64,000 nucleotides of DNA from Acidobacteriota bacterium (GTDB lineage: Bacteria; Acidobacteriota; Terriglobia; Terriglobales; Acidobacteriaceae), in contig JABDBE010000007.1 in assembly GCA_013288805.1 (NCBI GenBank), forward strand, positions 1 to 64,000. The letters are read 5' to 3'. The translations under genes were made by a program, and so were the position numbers. Each line of letters begins with the position of its first letter. The stretch's first letter is position 1. Positions 38,906 to 48,346 of this stretch are shown in pieces. Under the pieces are notes generated by a model. That model was not told the origin of the DNA, searched no databases, and worked only from the letters and a program-made list of their open reading frames with translations.

Positions 38906-39825
38906 TGAACGCCTTTCGACAAAGGGGATAGTGGCTCGGCAGTCACTTCCAGGAAAATCTCTTCCAGGGACCGGCGCACTGGATTGACGCTGACCACTTC
39001 GCCTCCCAGGTTCCAGACTTTTTCCAAGGCCGCACGCTGGCCGTGAGTGGGTACGGAGAAGCTGACTATGCCGTCCCGCGCTGCAGCGCCTTCGAAATGC
39101 GATGGGGCTATGGCGCGGACTATAATTTCCGTTCGCCCGCCGGCTTGAAGCAGATCTGTAGTCCTCCCCAGCCGAGCCAGTTTGCCACGATGCAGCATGG
39201 CGACGCGATCACAGATCAACTCTACTTCGGAAAGCAAATGCGAACTCAGGAAGATGGTCTTGCCGGCGTTGCGCGCCCCGATCAGCAACTCGCGAACCAT
39301 GACGCGCGCCAAGGGATCCAAGGCTGAGGTGGGTTCATCGAGAATCAGCAGTTCGGGATCGTTGACCATGGCCTGAGCCAGTCCTACCCGCTGCAACATG
39401 CCACGAGAGAACTTTCCGGCATTACGGTTCGCGTGATCCTGCAAACCCACAATCTCCAGAACTTCTCGCGCGCGTTTATCAAGCTGAGTTCCCCCCATGC
39501 CGTTGAGCGCGCCGTAAAAGCGAACCAACCGTTCGGCACGACGATGGTAGAGGGCCACGCTCTCTGCGAGAAAGCCCACACGACGGCGAGCGCCCGGATC
39601 ACCAAAGGATTCTCCGAGCAGACGACCGTTGCCACTCGTGGGCTGCATAAAACCCATGGCGAGGTGAATAGCCGTACTCTTGCCTGCACCGTTTGGTCCG
39701 AGGAAACCGAAGATCTCTCCAGCCTCAACCGCGAGGCTGAAACTGTCGAGAGCGCGCAGGCGTCGCTTGCTGGCGAAGCTGCGATACTCTTTCGTGACAT
39801 TCTCGAACTCGAGCACGAAACTCAT
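38902..39825 (-). CDS. ABC transporter ATP-binding protein
   Basis: Walker A 'GFLGPNGAGKSTAIHL', signature 'FSRGMLQRVGLAQAM', Walker B 'LLILDEPTSALDP'. Confidence 0.95.
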   Translation of the reverse strand: MSFVLEFENVTKEYRSFASKRRLRALDSFSLAVEAGEIFGFLGPNGAGKSTAIHLAMGFMQPTSGNGRLLGESFGDPGARRRVGFLAESVALYHRRAERLVRFYGALNGMGGTQLDKRAREVLEIVGLQDHANRNAGKFSRGMLQRVGLAQAMVNDPELLILDEPTSALDPLARVMVRELLIGARNAGKTIFLSSHLLSEVELICDRVAMLHRGKLARLGRTTDLLQAGGRTEIIVRAIAPSHFEGAAARDGIVSFSVPTHGQRAALEKVWNLGGEVVSVNPVRRSLEEIFLEVTAEPLSPLSKGVQ

Positions 39826-39900
39826 CGTCGCTTATTCTAAATGGCTTGCACTACGAACGCTGGCTGGGGACAAAATAGCCGCGGCGGATGCAACTTTGAA

Positions 39901-39929
39901 TTGACAATGGCGTACGCTACGGGCATTAT
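39901..39929 (+). promoter_or_regulatory. Sigma70-type promoter TTGACA-N17-CATTAT upstream of the flp pilin gene
   Basis: TTGACA 39901-39906, 17-nt spacer, CATTAT 39924-39929. Confidence 0.6.
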
Positions 39930-39965
39930 TAACGCGCGCGCCACCACACACAATGGAGGAAATTA

Positions 39966-40133
39966 ATGGAGAAGTTGATGAAACGACTATGGTCTGAGGA
40001 ACAGGGCCAGGACATTGCAGAGTATGCCGTGATGCTTGCCGTGATTCTGGTTCTAGTGGTCGGGACGATACGGCTTATCGGCGGCAGCTCAAACAACGTT
40101 TTCTCTTCAGTCGCGAGCTCAATCGGGCAATAA
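39966..40133 (+). CDS. Flp/Fap-type pilin component (55 aa), not in ORF track
   Basis: MEKLMKRLWSEEQGQDIAEYAVMLAVILVLVVGTIRLIGGSSNNVFSSVASSIGQ*: 'GQDIAEYAVM' prepilin-type motif; SD-like GGAGGA upstream. Confidence 0.88.
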   Translation: MEKLMKRLWSEEQGQDIAEYAVMLAVILVLVVGTIRLIGGSSNNVFSSVASSIGQ

Positions 40134-40244
40134 CGGCGTGCGCCGGGTCGCGGGGTGATTGTTTCGGCGCGGGCGGCTGAATCTACCACGACCCGTTCTT
40201 TGAGTTTCAGCGAGCGCTCAGTTGGGGCAGCGCATGGTTCTGTG

Positions 40245-41684
40245 TCAGGAAGCCGACCGCAGACCGGACCCCATCTTGTACTGTTTCAGTTTGTGGTAGA
40301 GGGAACTCCGGGGAATGCCGAGCTTTCTGGCCGCAGATTGGACGCGGCCGTGCTCGTCGCGAAGCACCTGCTGAATGTAGCCGCGCTCGATCTCCTCTAG
40401 AGTTCCAGAGCGGCCAATGCCTGCTAGATACTGCTCGACGTGCGCGTCAAAACGAGAATCCTGGCTCGGCGAGACATCTTTTCCGGTGACGAGCACAACA
40501 CGCTCCAGAACATTTCTAAGTTCCCGAATATTTCCCGGCCAGGAATAACCCTGCAACGCTCGCAACGCAACCCCTCCAAGTTCCAGGTTTCCGATCCCTA
40601 AATCGGCAGCCAACTCGCGGAGGATGTGGGCGCTCAACATGGGCAGATCTTCCAACCGCTCGCGCAGAGGAGGGAGCGAAAGAGAAGTCCAACTGACGCG
40701 ATGGTGCAGTTCGTCCCGAAATTGTTTGCGCAGGACGAGCGGCAGCGTGGCCTGCTGAGTCGCGACAATGAAGCGAACGTCCACTCTTCGATCACAAACT
40801 TCGCCGAGCTTGCGAAATTGTTTTTCATCCATGATCTTCAGCAGTTTTGGCTGGATCTGGAAATCCACATTTTCAATCTCATCGAGGAAGATTGTCCCCT
40901 TCTGGGCGATCTCGAGCAGCCCGGGGCGGTTCTGCGATGCGACGGGTCCCAGCACGTCTCCGCATAGTTCCGCATCCAGCAGGCCACCCGGAAATCGACC
41001 ACAATTCAGATCAATGAAAGTCTCACCGGCCCGGGGACCGTTGTGATGCAGCCACCTTGCCACGGTTCCCTTGCCTGTGCCAGCTTCGCCCCGGATTAGA
41101 ACGGGAGCATCGCTCAACGCAAGCTTATGAGCCAGATCAGCAAGTCTTCGCACACTGTCACTCTTGCCCAGGAAAGGATCCATGATTCCGCGACTGCTCC
41201 GGAGCCGTTCCGCCAACTGCTGACGATGATTTCGCCGACTGTCGAGACTGCGCTGGATCAGAAGGTGGAGAGCGGCCAATTCCGCAGGCTTCGGCAAGAA
41301 AAGATCTGCTCCCAGCTTGAGAGCTTCTACGGCTAAGTCAATCGAACCATACCCGGTCAGGATGATAATGGGAACAGAAGGATCAACGGCCTTCAAACGA
41401 GGTATAAGGCCAAGAGCATTTCCGTCAGACAGACTGTAATCGAGGATAGCAATATCTGGTCGACTTGTATGCCAGATTTGCTCTGCAAGTGCGCAGGTCT
41501 CAGCAGTCGCGATTTCGTACCCTTTGTCCTCGAGATAATCCCGCAACACCCCGCGGGTTTCTTTCTCGTCTTCAACAATTAATATTCTTTCTCCGAGCAC
41601 CCTGGCTCCTCGAGCAAAAGCGGATATTGCTCTCGAAGCGGAACTGGCTGCGAGCATGCCCACGTAGTGCCTCCTTTCGCGCAT
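40245..41684 (-). CDS. Sigma-54-dependent response regulator (NtrC family: receiver, AAA+, Fis HTH)
   Basis: 'ILIVEDEKETRGVLRDYL...PDIAILDYSLSDGN', 'LIRGEAGTGKGTVARWLH', 'GTIFLDEIENVDFQIQPKLLKIMDEKQFRKLGE', Fis-like C-terminus. Confidence 0.93.
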   Translation of the reverse strand: MRERRHYVGMLAASSASRAISAFARGARVLGERILIVEDEKETRGVLRDYLEDKGYEIATAETCALAEQIWHTSRPDIAILDYSLSDGNALGLIPRLKAVDPSVPIIILTGYGSIDLAVEALKLGADLFLPKPAELAALHLLIQRSLDSRRNHRQQLAERLRSSRGIMDPFLGKSDSVRRLADLAHKLALSDAPVLIRGEAGTGKGTVARWLHHNGPRAGETFIDLNCGRFPGGLLDAELCGDVLGPVASQNRPGLLEIAQKGTIFLDEIENVDFQIQPKLLKIMDEKQFRKLGEVCDRRVDVRFIVATQQATLPLVLRKQFRDELHHRVSWTSLSLPPLRERLEDLPMLSAHILRELAADLGIGNLELGGVALRALQGYSWPGNIRELRNVLERVVLVTGKDVSPSQDSRFDAHVEQYLAGIGRSGTLEEIERGYIQQVLRDEHGRVQSAARKLGIPRSSLYHKLKQYKMGSGLRSAS

Positions 41685-42077
41685 CTTTCCGGCACGTTTC
41701 TACAATGTAGGCGGACGGCCTTGATTCGAGGTGCGCTGCGGCGGCCTGTCTCCGCAATCTTTTGTTAACACAAGGAGGGTTTGGTTGGATGCTTCGGTCC
41801 GCGAGTGTTACGAAAACAGAACAAGCTGGCGTTTTAGGAACGTGGCACATTCTGGTTGCTTGCGGCGGGGATTTTGATGAAGTGGGGTGCAGGTCAATCA
41901 GAACCGGCTAAGTGCAGCCCAGGGCAGAATCGCCCGCCCTGCTAGGATTCCGGGACTTGGGTCAAGTTTGCGATGTCAAATTCATACATCTTTAACAATC
42001 GTGTCACCAGCAAGAAATACGGACCGTCTACGCTTCCTATTCCTCGGCAACGATCCGTTCAACGCAAGCGGTGACAG

Positions 42078-43718
42078 TTGACCGAAGGAACGAGGAGGAA
42101 TATGTTCAACCGAATCAGAGCATCAGCCACCCCCAGGAAAATGCTGGCCTTACTCACAGCATTAACCACAGCCCTGGGACCGAGTGTTTCGCCCGCATTT
42201 GGCGCTTCGCAACCGAAAAATATGCCCATCCAGCACATCGTGGTGATTTTCAACGAGAACATTTCCTTTGACCACTATTTCGGGACGTACCCAACTGCGC
42301 TCAACCCCAAGGGAGAACCGCAATTCCACGCCCTGCCCGGGACACCCACGGTGAACGGATTCACTAATGCTCTCTTGAATTTGAACCCTAACTTGAATAC
42401 AGCGAATGGAGCGGGCGCGACGAATCCCTTCCGCCTGGATCGCTCCCAGGCCGTGACTGCGGATCAAGATCATGACTACACCGCTGAGCAAATTGGCTTC
42501 GACGCGGGCGCTATGGATCTGTTTCCGGCATCGATGGGAACGGCTGGGCCGCCGCCTTCCGGGGGAGGCATCGTCGACACAACCGGCTTGACCATGGGCT
42601 ACTTCGACGGCAACACCGTCACCGCCCTGTGGAATTACGCTCAATACTTCGCTATGAACGATAACTCTTTCAGCAGCACATTCGGTCCTTCCTCGCCGGG
42701 CGTGGTCAATCTCGTGTCGGGCCAGACCAACGGCGTGGTCAAGACTCTGAATGGTACCGGCGGCGAGGTTGATGGTGGAGACGGTTCTCTGACAATGATC
42801 GGCGACCCTGACCCGCTGAATGATGTATGCTCCAACCCCACTGGGGGCCAAGCCCAGATGGGTTCAAAGAACATCGGCGACCTGCTCACCGCGGCTGGCG
42901 TGACCTGGGGATCGTTCATGGGCGGCTTTAACCTGAATATCAAGAACCCCAATGGCACCACGGGCTGCGCAAGAAGCTCGACCGGACTCGCAGGGACCAC
43001 CGCTGATTATGTTCCACACCATTCGTTCTTTGAGTACTACGCGTCCACCGCGAATCCGAACCACACGCGCCCGAAATCAATCGCTGAAATCGGAAATGCA
43101 GGTCCAGCGAATCACGAGTACGATACTGAGGACTTTTTCGCTGCTGTGAAAGCAGGTAACTTCCCGGCCGTGAATTTCCTGAAGGCGCCCGCTTATCAGG
43201 ATGGCCATGCTGGTTACTCTGACCCCATCGACGAACAGCACTTCATCGTAAAGGTCATCAACTTTCTACAATCACAGCGCGACTGGGACAGCACGGCCGT
43301 AGTCATTCTCTACGACGATTCCGACGGCTGGTACGATCACCAAATGAGCCCAATCGTGAATCAATCCACTGGTCCGGCCGACGCTCTCACTGGGCCGGAT
43401 GCTTGTGGCACTGCCACCAATTCCCTGCCTGGAATCAATTCGGGGAATGCACACGCACTTGGACGCTGCGGATATGGTCCGCGTCAGCCCCTGTTGGTCG
43501 TCTCTCCCTGGGCAAGACAGAACTTCGTCGACCACACCGTGACCGATCAGACTTCGGTCATCCGTTTTATCGAGGATAACTGGCTCGGCGGGCAGCGCAT
43601 CGGTCAGGGATCCTTTGACGGAATCGCCAGTTCCATCAGCCAAATGTTCGACTTCAGCAGGGGGAGAAGGGACGGTCGCCTGTTCCTCGACCCGAACACT
43701 GGCGAGCCAGCGCGATAA
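42078..43718 (+). CDS. Phospholipase C / alkaline phosphatase-like phosphoesterase (secreted)
   Basis: 'MPIQHIVVIFNENISFDHYFGTYPTALNP...WDSTAVVILYDDSDGWYDHQMSP...GYGPRQPLLVVSPWARQNFVDHTVTDQTSVIRFIEDNW'; start may be 42102. Confidence 0.92.
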   Translation: MTEGTRRNMFNRIRASATPRKMLALLTALTTALGPSVSPAFGASQPKNMPIQHIVVIFNENISFDHYFGTYPTALNPKGEPQFHALPGTPTVNGFTNALLNLNPNLNTANGAGATNPFRLDRSQAVTADQDHDYTAEQIGFDAGAMDLFPASMGTAGPPPSGGGIVDTTGLTMGYFDGNTVTALWNYAQYFAMNDNSFSSTFGPSSPGVVNLVSGQTNGVVKTLNGTGGEVDGGDGSLTMIGDPDPLNDVCSNPTGGQAQMGSKNIGDLLTAAGVTWGSFMGGFNLNIKNPNGTTGCARSSTGLAGTTADYVPHHSFFEYYASTANPNHTRPKSIAEIGNAGPANHEYDTEDFFAAVKAGNFPAVNFLKAPAYQDGHAGYSDPIDEQHFIVKVINFLQSQRDWDSTAVVILYDDSDGWYDHQMSPIVNQSTGPADALTGPDACGTATNSLPGINSGNAHALGRCGYGPRQPLLVVSPWARQNFVDHTVTDQTSVIRFIEDNWLGGQRIGQGSFDGIASSISQMFDFSRGRRDGRLFLDPNTGEPAR

Positions 43719-43778
43719 GAAACCGGCATCACCAACGCAGTTTGGTGGGTGAGCCATTTTGAATTAGCTAAAACAGAA

Positions 43779-43821
43779 ACGGGCATGCGAGACTTGTGGT
43801 TCGCATGCTCGTTCTTATTTT
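43779..43821 (+). terminator. Rho-independent terminator after the phosphoesterase gene
   Basis: 12-bp stem ACGGGCATGCGA/TCGCATGCTCGT, 10-nt loop, then TCTTATTTTG. Confidence 0.85.
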
Positions 43822-43882
43822 GTCGGGTCGTCTTTTGTCGAATCGCGGCCGCAAATCAGATTCTCGCTAGGAGAAGCCGGGA

Positions 43883-45478
43883 GTGTCCGTTACCCGAAGA
43901 AGGTTCCTACAGCAGAGTGGGATGATAAGTGCGGGTCTGATGATTCCGCAAGCCATGCGCAACCGGCAAATGCCGCCGGTGCGGCCACTCCTCGATCCAA
44001 ATTCATTGACGCAGTTTGTGGATCCGCTTCCGATTCCCGAGTTCGCGCAGGCTAGCGGGTATCGCCCGAGCCCGACGGAGCCGACCGCCAAACTTCCCTA
44101 TTATCGCTTCGCCATGCGGCAGATCGAAAGTAAAGTACATCGCGATGTGAAACCGACGAGGCTATGGGGATTTGGTTCGAGTTCCCCGGGACCAACCCTT
44201 GAAACGCGAAGCGGTCAAGGACTGCTGGTGGAATGGGAGAACGAGCTACCAACGGCGCACTTTCTGCCCATTGACCACAACATTCACGGCGCGGAGACTG
44301 ACAAACCCGATGTCCGTACGGTGGTTCACCTCCATGGCGCGAAGGCTCCTCCCGAGAGCGACGGCTATCCGGAGAGCTGGTATGTACCGGGGAAATCCGC
44401 ACTCTATCATTATCCCAATAACCAGGACGCGGCCATGCTGTGGTATCACGACCATACTCTTGGGATTAACCGCCTCAATGTCGTCGCTGGCTTGCTCGGC
44501 GTCTTTCTTATTCGTGACTCGGTCGAGGACTCTCTGAATCTGCCCAGTGGCAAATACGAAATTCCTCTGGTGATCTACGATCGCATGTTCGACGCGCAGG
44601 GCCAACTCTACTATCCGGTTTCGCCGGATCCAAAGTCTCCCTGGATTCCTGAGTATTTTGGTGATGCCATTTTAGTGAACGGGAAACTGTTTCCGTATCT
44701 CGAAGTCGAGCCGCGCAAATATCGTTTTCGCGTTCTCAACGGGGCTAACGGAAGATTTTTTCACCTGTCGCTTTCCAGCGGACAGAGTTTTCACCAGATC
44801 GGCAGTGATCAGGGATTGCTGGCCGCGCCGGTTTCGCTCGACCATTTGCTGCTTGCGCCCAGCGAGCGCGCGGACGTAATCGTGGATTTCGCCGAGCACG
44901 CGGGCGAACAGATTGTCCTCAAGAGCGATGCCTTCACGGTGATGCAATTTCGAGTCGCACGAAACAAAACCACCGACACAAGTTCACTGCCTTCGGCACT
45001 GCGGCCCGTACCCAAGATTCCGGAATCCGAAGCCGCCAAAACCCGCATGCTTTCGCTCAGCGAAATCGACGACCGGGCGCAGAACCCGGTCACCATGTTG
45101 CTCAACCGTGCTCACTGGAGTATGCCGGTCACGGAAAATCCGGTCCTGAACTCGGTGGAAATCTGGAACCTGATTAACCTGACCGATGATTCCCACCCCA
45201 TCCATCTGCATCTGGTTCGATTCCAGATCCTCGACCGGCGCCGCTTTGAACCTTTTTTTTATAAGAACCAAGGCGTGATGAAGTACACGGGGCCGGCGGT
45301 AGCGCCCGATCCGAACGAAGCCGGATGGAAAGATACGGTGCGAGCGGATCCGGGGATGGTCACACGAATCATCGTTCGCTTCGAAGGTTTTGTCGGTCGT
45401 TACGTCTGGCATTGCCACATCCTCGAGCACGAGGACAACGAAATGATGCGGCCCTACGACGTGATCGCAGCGCGGTAA
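43883..45478 (+). CDS. Multicopper oxidase (CotA/bilirubin-oxidase-like), Tat-type signal
   Basis: 'TRRRFLQQSG' Tat-like; copper motifs 'VHLHGAKAPPESDG', 'LWYHDHTLGI', 'HPIHLHLVRFQIL', 'RYVWHCHILEHEDNEMM'. Confidence 0.95.
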   Translation: MSVTRRRFLQQSGMISAGLMIPQAMRNRQMPPVRPLLDPNSLTQFVDPLPIPEFAQASGYRPSPTEPTAKLPYYRFAMRQIESKVHRDVKPTRLWGFGSSSPGPTLETRSGQGLLVEWENELPTAHFLPIDHNIHGAETDKPDVRTVVHLHGAKAPPESDGYPESWYVPGKSALYHYPNNQDAAMLWYHDHTLGINRLNVVAGLLGVFLIRDSVEDSLNLPSGKYEIPLVIYDRMFDAQGQLYYPVSPDPKSPWIPEYFGDAILVNGKLFPYLEVEPRKYRFRVLNGANGRFFHLSLSSGQSFHQIGSDQGLLAAPVSLDHLLLAPSERADVIVDFAEHAGEQIVLKSDAFTVMQFRVARNKTTDTSSLPSALRPVPKIPESEAAKTRMLSLSEIDDRAQNPVTMLLNRAHWSMPVTENPVLNSVEIWNLINLTDDSHPIHLHLVRFQILDRRRFEPFFYKNQGVMKYTGPAVAPDPNEAGWKDTVRADPGMVTRIIVRFEGFVGRYVWHCHILEHEDNEMMRPYDVIAAR

Positions 45479-45515
45479 CTGCCAGCCTTGATTTGAAAGC
45501 GAGAACTCAGCGCTT

Positions 45516-46175
45516 TCATTGATCCTGCGACCAGCGATAAGCACGTACGCCCAGAAACAGGTTGGCGCCGCCGACAATTGCAGACGGTACATACCAGATA
45601 CGGCTGTGCTTCTTCTTCATGAGATAGCTCAGATACGCAATGCCGAGGTCGGCGGGAATCCCGATGCCGTAAAGCGCGGTTCGGCTCTTCAGGGACGAAG
45701 GAACATCGTTACACGACGGATGTTTCTGCAGGCAGTGTATGGTCATTTCCGCGTTAAAAATACTTGCGCCGATCATTCCGCCGTTGATCAGCAGGTAGTT
45801 CCGGTCTGCAACACTGCGATCGGGTGAGAGCGGGCCACCTGTGGCTGCGGGCAGCGCTCCGTGAGATTCTTTCTTAACAACCGGGGATGGCGCTGGGTCG
45901 GCGGTTGACGAGTCGGATCTGGAGCTGCTTGGAGCGTCCGGCAGATCGGATTCACTGCCCACGCCGAATGCTGGAGCCTCGACCAGGGCAGCGCTAATAA
46001 GAAGAGGCTCGCCGGTCGCTTGAACGTCTTCCCACCGTTGGCCGCCCGTACGATCGGACTGCGCCATCAGCGAAAGCGTCGATGCCAGTACAAACGTGAT
46101 ACAGATGTAAGACCTTTTATAACGGTTACGCACCATTTCCTCCCGGTGCTCAAGCTTCAGTCTCGCGAATGCCAT
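45516..46175 (-). CDS. Secreted/membrane hypothetical protein
   Basis: 219 aa with N-terminal signal-like segment 'YICITFVLASTLSLMAQ'. Confidence 0.6.
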   Translation of the reverse strand: MAFARLKLEHREEMVRNRYKRSYICITFVLASTLSLMAQSDRTGGQRWEDVQATGEPLLISAALVEAPAFGVGSESDLPDAPSSSRSDSSTADPAPSPVVKKESHGALPAATGGPLSPDRSVADRNYLLINGGMIGASIFNAEMTIHCLQKHPSCNDVPSSLKSRTALYGIGIPADLGIAYLSYLMKKKHSRIWYVPSAIVGGANLFLGVRAYRWSQDQ

Positions 46176-46343
46176 TCTCCGCCAGTTACGAAAACGCTGG
46201 CCAAGGCCGAATCATCCGCGGAGCCCCGCTGCATTAGAGCACTTTAATCACCGAGACTAACTTGCCCTCGGCATTCGACACTAGTAGCTGAGGATCAAGC
46301 ACTTTGGATTGCACTTCGCGCGGCGGAAGATGAGGATAAAACG

Positions 46344-46375
46344 TGTAGCATCGCGCATTTACACGCCATGCTACA
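46344..46375. repeat. Inverted repeat TGTAGCAT-N16-ATGCTACA
   Basis: 8-bp perfect arms at 46344-46351 and 46368-46375. Confidence 0.5.
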
Positions 46376-46927
46376 TCTTGCTCGCGGCCCAGAAAAAATT
46401 CGGGCGGCCGATCGGATATCTATTCTGAAGATTATGTCGATGTGGTTTTTCGTATCGCGAATGAGACACAGGAGACGGAATTGCCAAATTTTTCTCTCGC
46501 TTTGAGACGCCCCGCCCGCCTGCCCTGGAATATCCGTTGTCTAAAGCTCCCGTTCCCGCGGATACAGACAAGCTTGCGATGGGAGTAGGATTTGTTCTCA
46601 TGCAGACCCATCGCTTGTTCGAGTGTATAAAGGTTCCTCGCCGCGGAAATAAGAAGTAATAAGTAATAAGGATCGATTTTGTCGGACTGCTTGCAATGAC
46701 CTTCAATCTCAAAATCTCGAACCATGACACTCACGCCCCACTTATTCCTGAGGCTTCTCTCCTTTTGAGACGCAACATGCCCGGTCTTCCCGAATCGGAA
46801 CCGCTAACTACCCAAGAAAAAACAAGTTAGCGAATATACCGAATTGGCACCCGCCATGCATCTAGAACCGCGGCGAAGAGTGTAGTCGCCTACTTACACC
46901 GCAAGCCTACGAACTCGCGGTTACAGT

Positions 46928-47575
46928 ATGCGGTCTTCAACATCGGCCGCGAGTACCAACCAAATTTTCAAAGCAAACAAACGCTATCTAAGCGACGGGG
47001 GCGAAGCCTTGTCTCAAGCGATCAACGGCAGCACTTCAGCGAATGCGAACTTATTACCGCCTCCATTATTTCCGACTGCCGGGCGCCCTCCCCATTGGTA
47101 CGCCGTCTATACGAGTCCGCGACATGAGAAACGGGTTCGCGAACATCTCGAACACCGCCGTGTGCAATCTTTTCTTCCCTTGTTCCGCAGCATTCACCGC
47201 TGGAAAAATGGCTGCAAGGCGCAAGTCGAACTTCCACTGTTTCCCGGGTACCTGTTTGTGAATATTCCGCGCAGCGAACGCGTGCGAGTCCTCGATGTGC
47301 CCGGAGTTCTCTCGTTTGTCGGCCCCAAGGGCGAACCTGCTCAGCTGTCGGATTTCGAGATTGAAACTCTGCGTTCCGGCCTGCACCTGCAGAAATTCGA
47401 ACCATATCGCGGCCTCGCAATCGGCCGCAGGGTGCGCATTCATGCCGGGCCTTTGCAGGGATTGGAAGGCACCCTGGTTCGAAATGCCAAAGGCCTGCGC
47501 GTCGTGATCACGGTCGACCTCATTCAACAAAGTGTAGCCGTCGAGTTGGATGCTGACGCTGTGGAAGCTCTCTAG
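46928..47575 (+). CDS. NusG-like (UpxY/RfaH-type) transcription antiterminator heading the second EPS locus
   Basis: 'HWYAVYTSPRHEKRVREHLEHRRVQSFLPLFRSIHRWKNGCKAQVELPLFPGYLFVNI...IHAGPLQGLEGTLV'; clear paralogue of 5355..5915. Confidence 0.92.
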   Translation: MRSSTSAASTNQIFKANKRYLSDGGEALSQAINGSTSANANLLPPPLFPTAGRPPHWYAVYTSPRHEKRVREHLEHRRVQSFLPLFRSIHRWKNGCKAQVELPLFPGYLFVNIPRSERVRVLDVPGVLSFVGPKGEPAQLSDFEIETLRSGLHLQKFEPYRGLAIGRRVRIHAGPLQGLEGTLVRNAKGLRVVITVDLIQQSVAVELDADAVEAL

Positions 47576-47645
47576 TGGCGCCGGATTATTCTCATTCCGT
47601 TTCGTCTCTCTTTCTCTGTCCCAAGCTGAACCACAACTAAACCCA

Positions 47646-48299
47646 ATGCCCGTTTCAAAGGTTCAAATCACGAACGGCACCGCGGACCGCATCGTTGAAG
47701 CGGCCGTGCAGCTATTCTCGCGCCAGGGTTTTGCTGCCAGCAGCACTCATGAGATCGCCCGACTGGCAGGGGTTAGCGAAGTTACAGTGTTCCGTCATTT
47801 TCCGCGGAAAAAAGATCTCTTCTGGGCGGCAACTGAATCTCGTCTCCGGCGTCTGCGAATCAGCAAGGAACTGAGAGGACGGCTCGAAGTTGATGAGAAT
47901 CCGCGAACTGTCTTGCCTGGGATTATCGCTGTGCTAGTCGAGACCTTGCATCATCAGCCCGAGACCATTCGCCTGCTCTATCTATGCTTGTTTGAACTGG
48001 ATTACGGAGCCGACCGCATCTTGCGGAAGCATTTAGTCACACTCTTTCAGCCACTTCGCGAGTATCTTACGCGTTGTTCATCTAAAGGCCTAATCCGCGA
48101 TGTCGACCCCGGCATCGCAGCTCTAGGTCTGGCTGCGTTGATTGCCGCGCATCAGGGCTTTCAATCGGTGCTGATGGACGGAACTAGTCTCTGTGTCAGT
48201 GTCGATGACGCCATCATGACTTACACGGAATTCTGGACGAAGGCACTATTACCTGAGCACGCGCTGCCCGGTGTCGGAGTCAGCGAGGTATTGCCTTGA
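47646..48299 (+). CDS. TetR-family transcriptional regulator
   Basis: 'RIVEAAVQLFSRQGFAASSTHEIARLAGVSEVTVFRHFPRKKDLFWAATE'; start at MPVSKV preferred. Confidence 0.93.
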   Translation: MPVSKVQITNGTADRIVEAAVQLFSRQGFAASSTHEIARLAGVSEVTVFRHFPRKKDLFWAATESRLRRLRISKELRGRLEVDENPRTVLPGIIAVLVETLHHQPETIRLLYLCLFELDYGADRILRKHLVTLFQPLREYLTRCSSKGLIRDVDPGIAALGLAALIAAHQGFQSVLMDGTSLCVSVDDAIMTYTEFWTKALLPEHALPGVGVSEVLP

Positions 48300-48346
48300 A
48301 GGATCACGGCACCAGTGGAGGATGAGCCCCATTCCTCAAAAACTTT

